Source: an uncultured Clostridium sp. (lineage in GTDB: Bacteria > Bacillota > Clostridia > Clostridiales > Clostridiaceae). From it: a DNA stretch of 9,053 bases. Location of the stretch: the NCBI GenBank assembly GCA_934746785.1, contig CAKVFO010000134.1, forward strand, positions 1 to 9,053, read 5' to 3'. Within the stretch, counting starts at the first letter, position 1. Each line of letters opens with the position of its first letter. The translations under genes and the position numbers were made by a program. Positions 1 to 6,448 of this stretch are shown one piece after another. The notes beneath the pieces were generated by a model that was not told where the DNA came from, ran no database searches, and worked only from the letters and a program-made list of their open reading frames with translations.

Positions 1-579
1 ACAGTAGAGACAAAAGACTTAAAACATGCTAATGCTTATATTAATTTTACTTGTAATGTTAACTTACCTGCAAACACTGGTGTTAACTTAATATTTATCA
101 TAAAGAAATATTGTGATAAAGGAATGAGTCAAGAAATTGGAGGATCATTCGTATTTGCAGCTGAAAGTGATGATGCTTTAGCTTCAAAGATGTTTGCATT
201 CCAATTTATTGATAAGGATATTCATCCTGGAAAATACACTTATTCTATTCAACTAGCTTCTAATTCTGTATGTAACTGCAATGATGGAACAACAGTTACA
301 AATGCTACCTTAAATGTTTTAGCTATCGGCGAAGGTAAAGATGATGGAAAAGGCGGAAAAGGTAACAACGGAAAAGACAGTAAAGGTGGAAAAGGTAACA
401 ACGAAAACAGTAATACCAATGCTAACGAAGGCAACAATGAAAACTCTGATACTTCTGTAGAAGTTGAAACAGACAATAATGATAATACTGATAAGAAAGA
501 CAATAAAAACAAGAAAGATAATAAAGAAAAAGATACTAAGAAAAAAGAATGTAAAGAAAAAAAGAATAAAGATAAATAA
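1..579 (+). CDS. DUF4489-type protein with Lys/Asn/Asp-rich tail, 5' partial
   Basis: The reading frame is open from base 1, so the first methionine at 124 is internal and the real start lies outside the window; 192 residues are visible. The folded part (about residues 1-108) has alternating hydrophobic beta-type segments. It carries the pattern I associate with clostridial DUF4489 proteins: a hydrophobic strand, then KKYC, an IGGSFVF strand, SKMFAFQFID, and a TYSI strand near the end. From about residue 110 the protein becomes an 83-residue low-complexity tail, first KGGKGNN-type repeats, then Asn/Asp, then almost only Lys/Asp/Asn/Glu. No membrane segment or LPXTG anchor is visible. The gene at 683 encodes a paralogue of the folded part. 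A surface or spore-layer role is inferred from the family and neighbours. The molecular function is unknown. Confidence 0.75.
   Translation, partial: TVETKDLKHANAYINFTCNVNLPANTGVNLIFIIKKYCDKGMSQEIGGSFVFAAESDDALASKMFAFQFIDKDIHPGKYTYSIQLASNSVCNCNDGTTVTNATLNVLAIGEGKDDGKGGKGNNGKDSKGGKGNNENSNTNANEGNNENSDTSVEVETDNNDNTDKKDNKNKKDNKEKDTKKKECKEKKNKDK
349..411 (+). repeat. Imperfect tandem repeat, 33 + 30 bases, in the DUF4489 tail
   Basis: Two adjacent in-frame copies (349-381 and 382-411) encode KGGKGNNGKDS and KGGKGNNENS. A degenerate echo, GNNENS, follows further on. The second copy is three bases shorter, so the frame is kept. This is the kind of repeat that can expand or contract by slippage. Confidence 0.7.
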
Positions 580-608
580 TTTAGATTCTTGATTTTCAAA
601 ATATACAA

Positions 609-650
609 AGGTGCTGTCGCATATAAAAAAGCTTACTTTGCGGCAGCCTT
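609..650 (+). terminator. Probable intrinsic terminator between the two DUF4489-like genes
   Basis: GCTGTCGCA (613-621) pairs with TGCGGCAGC (639-647) using one G-U pair. Around a one-base bulge the stem extends by about three pairs. A 17-base loop separates the arms and a T-rich stretch (TTATTTATATT) follows. The loop is large and the T-tract is broken, so read-through into the next gene is possible. No clear separate promoter fits between this hairpin and the next ribosome site. Confidence 0.6.
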
Positions 651-672
651 ATTTATATTAATTAATAATGTT

Positions 673-678
673 AGGAGG
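673..678 (+). promoter_or_regulatory. Ribosome binding site that sets the start at 683
   Basis: AGGAGG lies four bases before the ATG at 683. An in-frame upstream ATG at 668 has no ribosome site of its own, and its coding sequence would run through this site, so 683 is preferred. Confidence 0.8.
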
Positions 679-682
679 ATAT

Positions 683-1105
683 ATGTTTCTGGTATGTGAA
701 AACACTACTAATTTACCTATGTTAAAAGACTCCTCTACATCAACGTGTTTATCAGCATTTTACTCAGAATATAATTTAATAAGCAAAAGTATAACTGTAG
801 ATTCTAATTCTATATTGTTACTATTTTCTTGTGAAATAAGTAATCCCTTAGGATTATCTTTGAATCTAATTTTTAATATAAGACGATATTCAAAAGATTC
901 TTTCTCCAAAGATATTGGTAATACTTATATTTTTTCTTCAAATAAAAGAAATGTATCTAAATCATTTTCTTTTCAATTTCTAGATGAAAATCTTAACAAT
1001 GAAACCTATACTTATTCCATAGTAGTATCTTCAAATAACTTTTCTTATACTCCACCTGCATTAATAATCCCAAACTGTAATATTGATTTTATAAAAGGAG
1101 ATTAA
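683..1105 (+). CDS. Small DUF4489-like protein, paralogue of the upstream gene
   Basis: This is a 140-residue protein when started at the ATG with the good AGGAGG site. It aligns by eye with the folded part of the protein at 1-579. LLLFSCEI matches INFTCNV, LNLIFNIRRY matches VNLIFIIKKY, and SKSFSFQFLDENL matches SKMFAFQFIDKDI, while TYTYSIVVSSNN matches KYTYSIQLASNS. It lacks the charged tail and stops soon after the last strand. No signal peptide or membrane segment is evident. The next gene starts 19 bases later behind its own AAGGAGG, so the two are probably co-transcribed. It is assigned to DUF4489 through its likeness to the neighbour; a role in the spore or cell surface is inference. 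Confidence 0.7.
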   Translation: MFLVCENTTNLPMLKDSSTSTCLSAFYSEYNLISKSITVDSNSILLLFSCEISNPLGLSLNLIFNIRRYSKDSFSKDIGNTYIFSSNKRNVSKSFSFQFLDENLNNETYTYSIVVSSNNFSYTPPALIIPNCNIDFIKGD

Positions 1106-1124
1106 TAATCTTAAGGAGGGTATA

Positions 1125-2225
1125 ATGAATAATATAAAAATATTTGCTAATTGCTCTAAAAGACTCAACCCTACCAGGGTGAGATATATATTTAAGAAAA
1201 GTAATATAACTAGTGATACTCCCTTAAATAAAGATACTACTACTCTATTAAAAAGTACTTCTTTTAATATATTTTTATCAAACTTAAATATATATAGACA
1301 CTTTTTTCTACACATAGATATAATGATTAATTACTATAACAATACTTATAAAAGAGTTTCTTTATCAAAATCAATTTCAAAAAATAACTCCAATAGATAT
1401 TTAAATATAGATTTAACAAACTATATTAAACCTATAGATTTAAATAAATTTAAAATCATATATATAGATATATATACAAAAAATATTTTACTTTACTTTT
1501 CAGGCAGATCTATTTTAAATACAACATATATAAACTTAGAATTTAATACACTAAAAAACTACTATAACTTTAATAATATATCTAACGTCGCTCCATATTA
1601 CTTAAAAAATAATGATATAGATAGTCCTAACAGCAAAAATAACAATAACTTACCTAGTAAATGCTATGAGGCTCCTTTTAATACTTACAACAATAGGAAT
1701 AAAATAAGTAATATAGAAAACAAACAAAACACAGTATCACAACCATCTCCTTACAAATCAATAGATATACGTAAGCTTCTATATAAATACAAAAAAAATA
1801 AATTTAGCTCTCTTATAAAAAAGTTTATAAATAAAGTTATCACTGTAAAAGTTGAATTTAATGGTGTTAAAATTCTCAGCGGTACCTTAGATAAAATAAC
1901 CTCTGATACTATAACTATTAAAACTAAAAACTATAAACATATAATATGCACAGATTCAATTTCAATAATTTCAAGTGAAGAACATATCAACACTGATGAT
2001 TTAATTTCTAATAGTCAATATTCTGATATATCTGTAGTACTTAACTATTTAAAAGATAATAATATAAAACTAAATCTAAATGATACTGACTTAAATATAT
2101 CCATAGCAGAAATAATAAATTCTTGCGATTCATTTCTAGAAATAAAAGATATAAATACTCAAAAGACTTACTATTTAAATTTAAGCTATATAAAAACAAT
2201 TGAATCTATACCAAATAAAAACTGA
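1125..2225 (+). CDS. Unknown protein with C-terminal Sm-like/DUF2642-like domain
   Basis: This 366-residue protein is very rich in Asn, Lys, Ile and Tyr, and its DNA is more AT-rich than that of the metabolic genes nearby. AAGGAGGG at 1113-1120 supports the start. Residues 1-140 look like beta strands; the stretch from YLNIDLTNYI to YINLEF weakly resembles the end of DNRLRE-type modules. Residues 145-210 are a polar Asn-rich linker. Residues 226-285 form a compact beta domain, with VITVKVEFNGVKILSGTL, then DTITIKTKN, then SISIIS. This resembles the Sm-like fold of Bacillus DUF2642 spore-coat proteins. Residues 325-362 may be a second, partial copy. No catalytic motif is visible. Co-orientation with two DUF4489-like genes suggests a spore-layer or surface role, which is not proven. 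The stop codon lies inside the stem of the following terminator. Confidence 0.6.
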   Translation: MNNIKIFANCSKRLNPTRVRYIFKKSNITSDTPLNKDTTTLLKSTSFNIFLSNLNIYRHFFLHIDIMINYYNNTYKRVSLSKSISKNNSNRYLNIDLTNYIKPIDLNKFKIIYIDIYTKNILLYFSGRSILNTTYINLEFNTLKNYYNFNNISNVAPYYLKNNDIDSPNSKNNNNLPSKCYEAPFNTYNNRNKISNIENKQNTVSQPSPYKSIDIRKLLYKYKKNKFSSLIKKFINKVITVKVEFNGVKILSGTLDKITSDTITIKTKNYKHIICTDSISIISSEEHINTDDLISNSQYSDISVVLNYLKDNNIKLNLNDTDLNISIAEIINSCDSFLEIKDINTQKTYYLNLSYIKTIESIPNKN

Positions 2226-2252
2226 GGCTGATTTAAAAATGCCTCAGTTTTT
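2217..2252. terminator. Bidirectional intrinsic terminator between converging genes
   Basis: A perfect 12-base-pair stem, AAAAACTGAGGC (2217-2228) with GCCTCAGTTTTT (2241-2252), encloses a 12-base loop. It has a T-run on the + side and, read on the - strand, also ends in a T-run. It can therefore stop both the + strand surface-gene block and the - strand hcp-ferredoxin transcript. It overlaps the stop codon of the + strand gene. Confidence 0.9.
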
Positions 2253-2259
2253 ATTACTT

Positions 2260-2451
2260 CTATTCTTTTATATCTATAGCAGATACTGGACAGCTATCTC
2301 TAGCATCTATTGCATCATCTTTGTTTTCTTCTGGCACTTCAGTATCTATAGATACTGACTTTCCATCATCATCCATACTAAACACATCTGGACAAATTTG
2401 TGTGCAAAGTTCACATCCTATACATGTATCTTTATTTACAAATGCTATCAT
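2260..2451 (-). CDS. Single-cluster [4Fe-4S] ferredoxin
   Basis: This 63-residue acidic electron carrier has cysteines at 10, 13 and 16, a fourth at 20 (CIGCELCTQICP), and a distant Cys54 in DSCPVSAI. In one-cluster bacterial ferredoxins, Cys10, 13, 16 and 54 would bind the cluster. Cys20 is the relic of the second-cluster motif and sometimes forms a disulphide, but the position where the partner usually sits is here an Asp, so Cys20 appears unpaired. AAGGAG stands a proper distance before the start. The gene lies 27 bases after hcp on the same strand and is the last gene before a strong terminator, so it is very likely in the hcp operon and could feed electrons to Hcp. The direct partner is inferred. 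Confidence 0.92.
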   Translation of the reverse strand: MIAFVNKDTCIGCELCTQICPDVFSMDDDGKSVSIDTEVPEENKDDAIDARDSCPVSAIDIKE

Positions 2452-2478
2452 ATCTCATATCTCCTTAATTAGAATTTT

Positions 2479-4176
2479 TTATTCTTCGTTATCATATGCT
2501 TGTTTTAAGCAAGTCTTTAAATCATCTTCTGGTGTGCTTATTAATCTTAAGCCAAAAGTATCTACTAAGTATTGTAAAACATTAGGGCTTAAGAACGCTG
2601 GAAGAGTTGGCCCTAAATAAATGTTCTTAATTCCAAGGCTTAATAGAGCTAGAAGGTCAGCTACAGCCTTTTGTTCATACCATGATAATACTATTGAAAG
2701 AGGAAGACCATTTACACTTGTTCCAAATGCGTCTGCAAGTGCTGTTGCTATTCTTACTGCTGAATAGGCATCATTACATTGACCTACATCTAATAATCTT
2801 GGAAGTCCTGCCACTGTTCCAAAGTCAAGTTTATTAAACCTATACTTACCACATGCAAGTGTTAGAATAATACAATCATCAGGAACTTTCTTAGCAAATT
2901 CAGTGTAATAATTTCTTCCTGGTCTTGCGCCATCACATCCACCAATTAAGAAGAAATGTCTTATCTTTCCTGTCTTAACTGCATCTACAATAGTTTCTGC
3001 ATTGCTTAATGTTGCATGATGACCAAAGCCTACTGTAATTTCATGTGGTTCTTGATCTTCTTCAAATCCTCCTAATTCCAATGCTTTTTCAATAATTTCA
3101 CTAAAATCTTTTTGTCCGTCTTTTCCTTTAGGAATAGATTTTACTCCATCCCATCCAACAACATTTGTTGTAAAGATTCTATCTTTATAAGTTTCTCTCG
3201 GTCTCATTAAACAGTTAGTAGTCATTAAAATACATCCTGGGATACCATCAAATTGTTTTTGTTGGTCTTGCCATGCTCCTCCATAATTTCCTACTAAATG
3301 TTTATATTTTTTAAGTCCTGGATAACCATGTGAAGGAATCATTTCACCATGAGTATAAATATTTATTCCTTTTCCTTCAGTTTGCTCTAATAACATTTCT
3401 AAATCTTTTAAATCATGCCCTGATACAATGATAAATGGACCCTTTTTAATATTTACGTTAACTTGATGAGGTGAAGGATTATCATAAGTTTTTGTATTAG
3501 CTTCATCTAGCTTTTTCATTACAGCTACGCTCATTTCACCTGTTCTCATAGTCCATCTTATAAGTTCTTCTACTGACATGCTATCATCAGTAGCTGCTTC
3601 TAGTGCTCTCACATAAAAATTGTCTACTTCATCGTCATAATAGCCTAAGGCTCTAGCTTGATGTCCGTAAGCACTTATTCCCTTTAGTCCATAAACTATT
3701 GTTTGTCTTAATGAACGTATATCTGGATCTAAGTCCTTATCATACATAATTCCAGCCATCTTAGAATCATTTAACATTTCAGTTTTTGTAGCTGGTAACT
3801 CATAAGTAACATGTGCTGTGTCATTCTTAATTTTACCAATCTTTTTCTTAAGATCATCTTTTATCTTTTGAGATTCCTTTAATAATTCTACGTGTACATC
3901 TGCATCAAAGTTTACATTGGTAAGAGTTGTAAATAATGAATTTTCAATAAATTTAACTATGCTTTTATCTACGTTTTCACCTTTTTTGATTATTTCATTA
4001 GCATAGCAGCTTATACCCTTAATTTGAAATATTAGTAAATCTTGTAGATTTGCAACTTCAGGGGTCTTTCCGCATACCCCCATCTTAGTACATCCTTTTC
4101 CGCCTGCTGTTTGTTCACATTGATAACAAAACATTGGGTAATCAATATCCATGTTGTTTCCCATGTCTTTTCCCAT
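2479..4176 (-). CDS. hcp: Hybrid cluster protein, class I (hydroxylamine/NO reductase)
   Basis: This 565-residue cytoplasmic metalloenzyme belongs to the family that reduces hydroxylamine and NO in nitrosative stress. The N-terminal cubane motif is C17-x2-C20-x8-C29-x5-C35, the spacing of class I proteins from strict anaerobes. All ligands expected for the hybrid iron-sulphur-oxygen cluster are present: His254, Glu278, Cys322, Cys414 (GGCDGARPG), Cys442 (LACGKYRFN), Cys467 (VGQCNDAYSA), Glu501 and Lys503 (WYEQK). I chose the ATG at 4176 because GGAGGT sits six bases before it and homology begins soon after. A longer in-frame version starting at 4278 would add 34 hydrophobic residues encoded by what is really leader DNA. 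The DUF438 gene lies upstream and the ferredoxin gene downstream. Confidence 0.97.
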   Translation of the reverse strand: MGKDMGNNMDIDYPMFCYQCEQTAGGKGCTKMGVCGKTPEVANLQDLLIFQIKGISCYANEIIKKGENVDKSIVKFIENSLFTTLTNVNFDADVHVELLKESQKIKDDLKKKIGKIKNDTAHVTYELPATKTEMLNDSKMAGIMYDKDLDPDIRSLRQTIVYGLKGISAYGHQARALGYYDDEVDNFYVRALEAATDDSMSVEELIRWTMRTGEMSVAVMKKLDEANTKTYDNPSPHQVNVNIKKGPFIIVSGHDLKDLEMLLEQTEGKGINIYTHGEMIPSHGYPGLKKYKHLVGNYGGAWQDQQKQFDGIPGCILMTTNCLMRPRETYKDRIFTTNVVGWDGVKSIPKGKDGQKDFSEIIEKALELGGFEEDQEPHEITVGFGHHATLSNAETIVDAVKTGKIRHFFLIGGCDGARPGRNYYTEFAKKVPDDCIILTLACGKYRFNKLDFGTVAGLPRLLDVGQCNDAYSAVRIATALADAFGTSVNGLPLSIVLSWYEQKAVADLLALLSLGIKNIYLGPTLPAFLSPNVLQYLVDTFGLRLISTPEDDLKTCLKQAYDNEE

Positions 4177-4182
4177 TTCTTT

Positions 4183-4188
4183 ACCTCC
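4183..4188 (-). promoter_or_regulatory. Ribosome binding site that sets the hcp start
   Basis: GGAGGT on the - strand lies six bases before the ATG at 4176. The alternative upstream start at 4278 has no comparable site and overlaps the end of the preceding gene. Confidence 0.85.
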
Positions 4189-4274
4189 ATATAAAATAAT
4201 TACCCTCTTAGTTTCTGATGCAATAAAAAAAATATACCTTGTTAAATATTGCAAATAAAAAAGAGATACTTTAA

Positions 4275-5126
4275 TCAAATATATTCTGACACTAATCTTT
4301 TTTCGCCTGTTATCTCTTGAATTCCCTTAATATCTTGAGTTACTTCTAGAACACCTAGATATTCACCCTTATCAACAAATGTAATATCAAATGGAAGAGT
4401 ATTTAATACCCAAGTTAATTCTTCTATTTTAAAGTTTCCTGATGGTAATTTTACATATCCATCGTTTTTAATTGAATCTTCCTTAATAGATATAGCAGAA
4501 ACAACCTTCTTTTTATGCTTCCATTCTTCTACCTCATCTAATAAAAATCCTATTTCAAAACTTGAATCATAAACTTCCTTCCACTCTTCTTCACTTAGCT
4601 TCTCTAAAAACATTGGAATCATAATATTTTCTTCTTTAAATATCATTTCTTCTACTCTTTCAACAACCATATTTACTACAGTTGCTAAGTCTTCTACTGT
4701 TAAAGACTTTGCTAGAGATATTCTAGCTATATTAATCATTTCGCGTATTTCATCGTCAACACTCTTTAAACTTACCTTTATATCATTATCTACTATATCC
4801 TGAATAATTCTATTTTCTCTAATAAGAATATTAACAGGATGTCCTGGAATTTCTGCTGCTTCCTTACCTTCCTTCTTGTGAATTTCAGCAATTGATCCTC
4901 TAAAGACTGCTGCATGAACATCGCAAAGTTTTTGAATTTCAGAAACCTGCATTCCTTCTTCTACTAAAGCAGATTCTATTTCTGAAATTTCTCCTGCTGA
5001 TACTTGTCCAAAAACATCTTCAAATTCTTGTTTTACTTCATCAACGCTTTTTCCCTCATGTAACTGCTTTATTATATTCTTTAAAGTATTTTTTCTCACC
5101 TCTCTATTATTTATAAATTCACTCAT
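4275..5126 (-). CDS. DUF438/hemerythrin-like protein, internally shortened
   Basis: The 283-residue product starts with a clear DUF438 domain: NNREVRKNTLK at the N-terminus, LHEGKSVDEV, and DVHAAVFRGSIAEIH around residue 70. A hemerythrin-like helical part follows (GHPVNILIRENRII at 95-108, VDDEIREMI at 123-131, MIFKEENIMIPMFLEKL at 161-177). The C-terminus keeps only the two ends of a PAS domain: LNTLPFDITFVDK (241-253) runs directly into GEYLGVLEVTQDI (254-266). Full-length family members, as I recall them, are over 400 residues; missing here are the helix with the HYSRKEN motif, between residues 110 and 123, and the whole PAS core. Of the likely diiron ligands only His96 is obvious, so metal binding is doubtful. 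GGGAGG precedes the ATG. The gene is upstream of hcp with a 98-base gap. Family members are thought to be redox or gas sensors; function here is uncertain. Confidence 0.85.
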   Translation of the reverse strand: MSEFINNREVRKNTLKNIIKQLHEGKSVDEVKQEFEDVFGQVSAGEISEIESALVEEGMQVSEIQKLCDVHAAVFRGSIAEIHKKEGKEAAEIPGHPVNILIRENRIIQDIVDNDIKVSLKSVDDEIREMINIARISLAKSLTVEDLATVVNMVVERVEEMIFKEENIMIPMFLEKLSEEEWKEVYDSSFEIGFLLDEVEEWKHKKKVVSAISIKEDSIKNDGYVKLPSGNFKIEELTWVLNTLPFDITFVDKGEYLGVLEVTQDIKGIQEITGEKRLVSEYI

Positions 5127-5188
5127 AACTGCCTCCCAAAGACCACATATTTTATTCTTTTGTATAACGATTCCTCTTGCTTACGTTT

Positions 5189-5217
5189 ATTATAATCTTA
5201 ATCTGTACTATAACTAA
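5189..5217 (-). promoter_or_regulatory. Candidate promoter for the DUF438-hcp-ferredoxin operon
   Basis: A perfect -10 box, TATAAT (5189-5194), is preceded at 17 bases by a weak -35, TTAGTT (5212-5217). It lies about 60 bases before the DUF438 start and just downstream of the terminator of the cupin operon. The poor -35 is compatible with activator control, but I see no convincing palindrome here. Confidence 0.5.
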
Positions 5218-5223
5218 CAAATT

Positions 5224-5253
5224 AAGAAACTGCCTTAAGAGAGGCAGTTCTTT
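5224..5253 (-). terminator. Intrinsic terminator after the cupin gene
   Basis: A 12-base arm pair (5224-5235 with 5242-5253, core ACTGCCT/AGGCAGT, one mismatch and one G-U pair) encloses a six-base loop. On the - strand it is followed by a broken T-rich stretch, TTTCTTAATTTG. It separates the gapN operon from the hcp operon. Confidence 0.75.
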
Positions 5254-5257
5254 AACA

Positions 5258-5623
5258 TTATGATAAAGGTTCTGATATTGTAACAAGTACTTTGCTCTGA
5301 ACCTGAGCTATAACATTATGCTGTACCCTTGCATCAAAGGCTAAATATCCGCCTTCATCTAGCTCAAACTTTTCACCACTGACAAACTCCATATTTACTT
5401 TGCCCTTATGAATAAATATACTTGCATATCCATTATGTGTGTGATTAGGAAGTCCCTTTCCTTCTTCAAAATCAAAGTACATGGTTCTGAATTTTGGAGT
5501 TGTACCAATCTGCTTTTTACCCTCAGTAACTTCAGATAAATTAATAGAACTTAATTGAAACTTATCACTGATTTTCATGTTGGTCTTTTTTATATCCATA
5601 ATCTTCACCTTTCCTTTATACAT
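5258..5623 (-). CDS. Small single-domain cupin protein
   Basis: This 121-residue protein is a single beta-barrel cupin. Motif 1 is GLPNHTHNGYASIFIHKG with His61 and His63; motif 2 is GYLAFDARVQHNV with His102. The glutamate usually found in motif 1 is replaced by a small residue (Ala67 or Ser68), so a metal, if bound, would be held by three histidines. No enzyme activity can be assigned. It is the last gene after gapN and the reductase, 37 bases downstream of the reductase, and is followed by a terminator. Two in-frame starts, at 5623 and 5599, each have almost the same AAAGGTGA-type leader, so the protein may be 121 or 113 residues long. A redox or stress-sensing accessory role is only suggested by context. 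Confidence 0.85.
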   Translation of the reverse strand: MYKGKVKIMDIKKTNMKISDKFQLSSINLSEVTEGKKQIGTTPKFRTMYFDFEEGKGLPNHTHNGYASIFIHKGKVNMEFVSGEKFELDEGGYLAFDARVQHNVIAQVQSKVLVTISEPLS

Positions 5624-5660
5624 AATCTCACCTTTAGTATTCCTAAAACTTCAACTAATA

Positions 5661-6422
5661 TTACTTAGTAATATCTTGACCTGGTGCAAATAATTCATAG
5701 TTAATCATTGATTTATCAACACCTGCTGCTTCAAGTCCTTTATATATTGTTCTCATAAAAGGTACTGATCCACAGAAGTAGAATTCTGCATCCATAGGAA
5801 GATTGCTTTTCATCCATTCTTCATTAATTCTTCCTTCCACGTCAAAAACTTTATTAAGCTTTTCCTCTTCAGTAGGTCTAGTATAAACCAAAGTAAAATC
5901 AATATTTTCACATTCATTATTTAACTTGGCAATCTCCTCTTTAAAACAATGGCTGCCTGAATTTTGAGTACTATATATAAACTTAACTTTCTGATTAGTA
6001 TCTTTTGCTCCATAAGCCATAGAAAGCATTGGTGTCACCCCTATGCCTCCACCTATTAAAACTTTTGTATGTTCATTATCCTTAAGAACAAACTTACCCA
6101 TAGGTACAGTTGCAAAAAGCTTGTCTCCAACCTTTACGTTAGTACATAAATCCTTACTTACTTCGCCTTCTTCTTCAATCTTAACACTTATTCTATAGTA
6201 TTCTTCACTTGGGTCCATAGATAAAGTATATTGTCTTACCTTACTAAATTTATTATCTTCCTTAGGAATCTTAACTGCTATATATTGTCCTGGAAGAGCC
6301 TTTGGAAGGCTTTGTCCATCTTCCGGTTTTAGATAAAATGAAGTTACATAACCTTCATTATCTTCCTTTACCATGTCATAAACTATGAAACTCTTAAATC
6401 CCTTCCAAACTTGTCTTTCCAT
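5661..6422 (-). CDS. FAD/NAD(P)-binding reductase, Hmp/Hcr-like module without globin or ferredoxin domain
   Basis: This 253-residue flavoenzyme of the ferredoxin-NADP reductase superfamily is expected to move electrons from NAD(P)H to FAD and on to a partner. RQYTLS (63-68) is the FAD-binding motif. GGGIGVTPML (124-133) is the nucleotide-binding loop, FYFCGSVPFM (214-223) the Cys-Gly motif of the NAD(P) domain, and NYELFAPG (241-248) the end typical of flavohaemoglobin reductase domains. It stops there, with no C-terminal [2Fe-2S] domain as in enterobacterial Hcr and no N-terminal globin as in Hmp. The ATG at 6422 is used because AAGGAG is nine bases before it; that same site directly abuts the upstream ATG at 6431. 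It follows gapN by 26 bases and is co-transcribed. Likely partners are Hcp or the small ferredoxin; this is inference. Confidence 0.88.
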   Translation of the reverse strand: MERQVWKGFKSFIVYDMVKEDNEGYVTSFYLKPEDGQSLPKALPGQYIAVKIPKEDNKFSKVRQYTLSMDPSEEYYRISVKIEEEGEVSKDLCTNVKVGDKLFATVPMGKFVLKDNEHTKVLIGGGIGVTPMLSMAYGAKDTNQKVKFIYSTQNSGSHCFKEEIAKLNNECENIDFTLVYTRPTEEEKLNKVFDVEGRINEEWMKSNLPMDAEFYFCGSVPFMRTIYKGLEAAGVDKSMINYELFAPGQDITK

Positions 6423-6431
6423 TAACTTCAT

Positions 6432-6437
6432 CTCCTT
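6432..6437 (-). promoter_or_regulatory. Ribosome binding site that sets the reductase start
   Basis: AAGGAG on the - strand is nine bases from the ATG at 6422 but has no spacing at all to the ATG at 6431. This makes 6422 the better start. Confidence 0.7.
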
Positions 6438-6448
6438 ATCTTTCGTTA

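Noticed and set aside
249..608. 119-residue open frame on the - strand, rich in Leu, Ser and Phe
   Set aside because: It is the antisense shadow of the low-complexity Lys-rich tail, has no ribosome site, and its composition follows from the repeats.
619..682. CATATAAAA and other possible sporulation-sigma -10 sequences before the second DUF4489-like gene
   Set aside because: It lies inside the terminator hairpin, lacks the full SigE/SigK consensus and has no matching -35.
1061..1315. 84-residue - strand frame that looks like membrane segments
   Set aside because: It is antisense to the start of a well-supported gene, and its hydrophobicity comes from AT-rich codons read in reverse.
2321..2620. 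99-residue + strand frame across the ferredoxin-hcp junction
   Set aside because: It lies opposite two clear genes with intact motifs and has no ribosome binding site.
4219..4253. TGCAATA/TATTGCA inverted repeat with a 21-base loop before hcp
   Set aside because: Only seven pairs with a long loop, no T-run or alternative pairing, and not close to a known regulator motif; likely chance in AT-rich DNA.
4177..4278. 34-residue N-terminal extension of Hcp with a hydrophobic, membrane-like stretch
   Set aside because: Hcp is cytoplasmic and its homology starts after this part. The GGAGGT site marks the ATG at 4176, and the extension is encoded by AT-rich leader DNA.
5195..5232. Search for a CRP/FNR-type site upstream of the DUF438-hcp operon
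   Set aside because: No palindrome like the one before gapN could be found at or near -41.5 of the TATAAT promoter.
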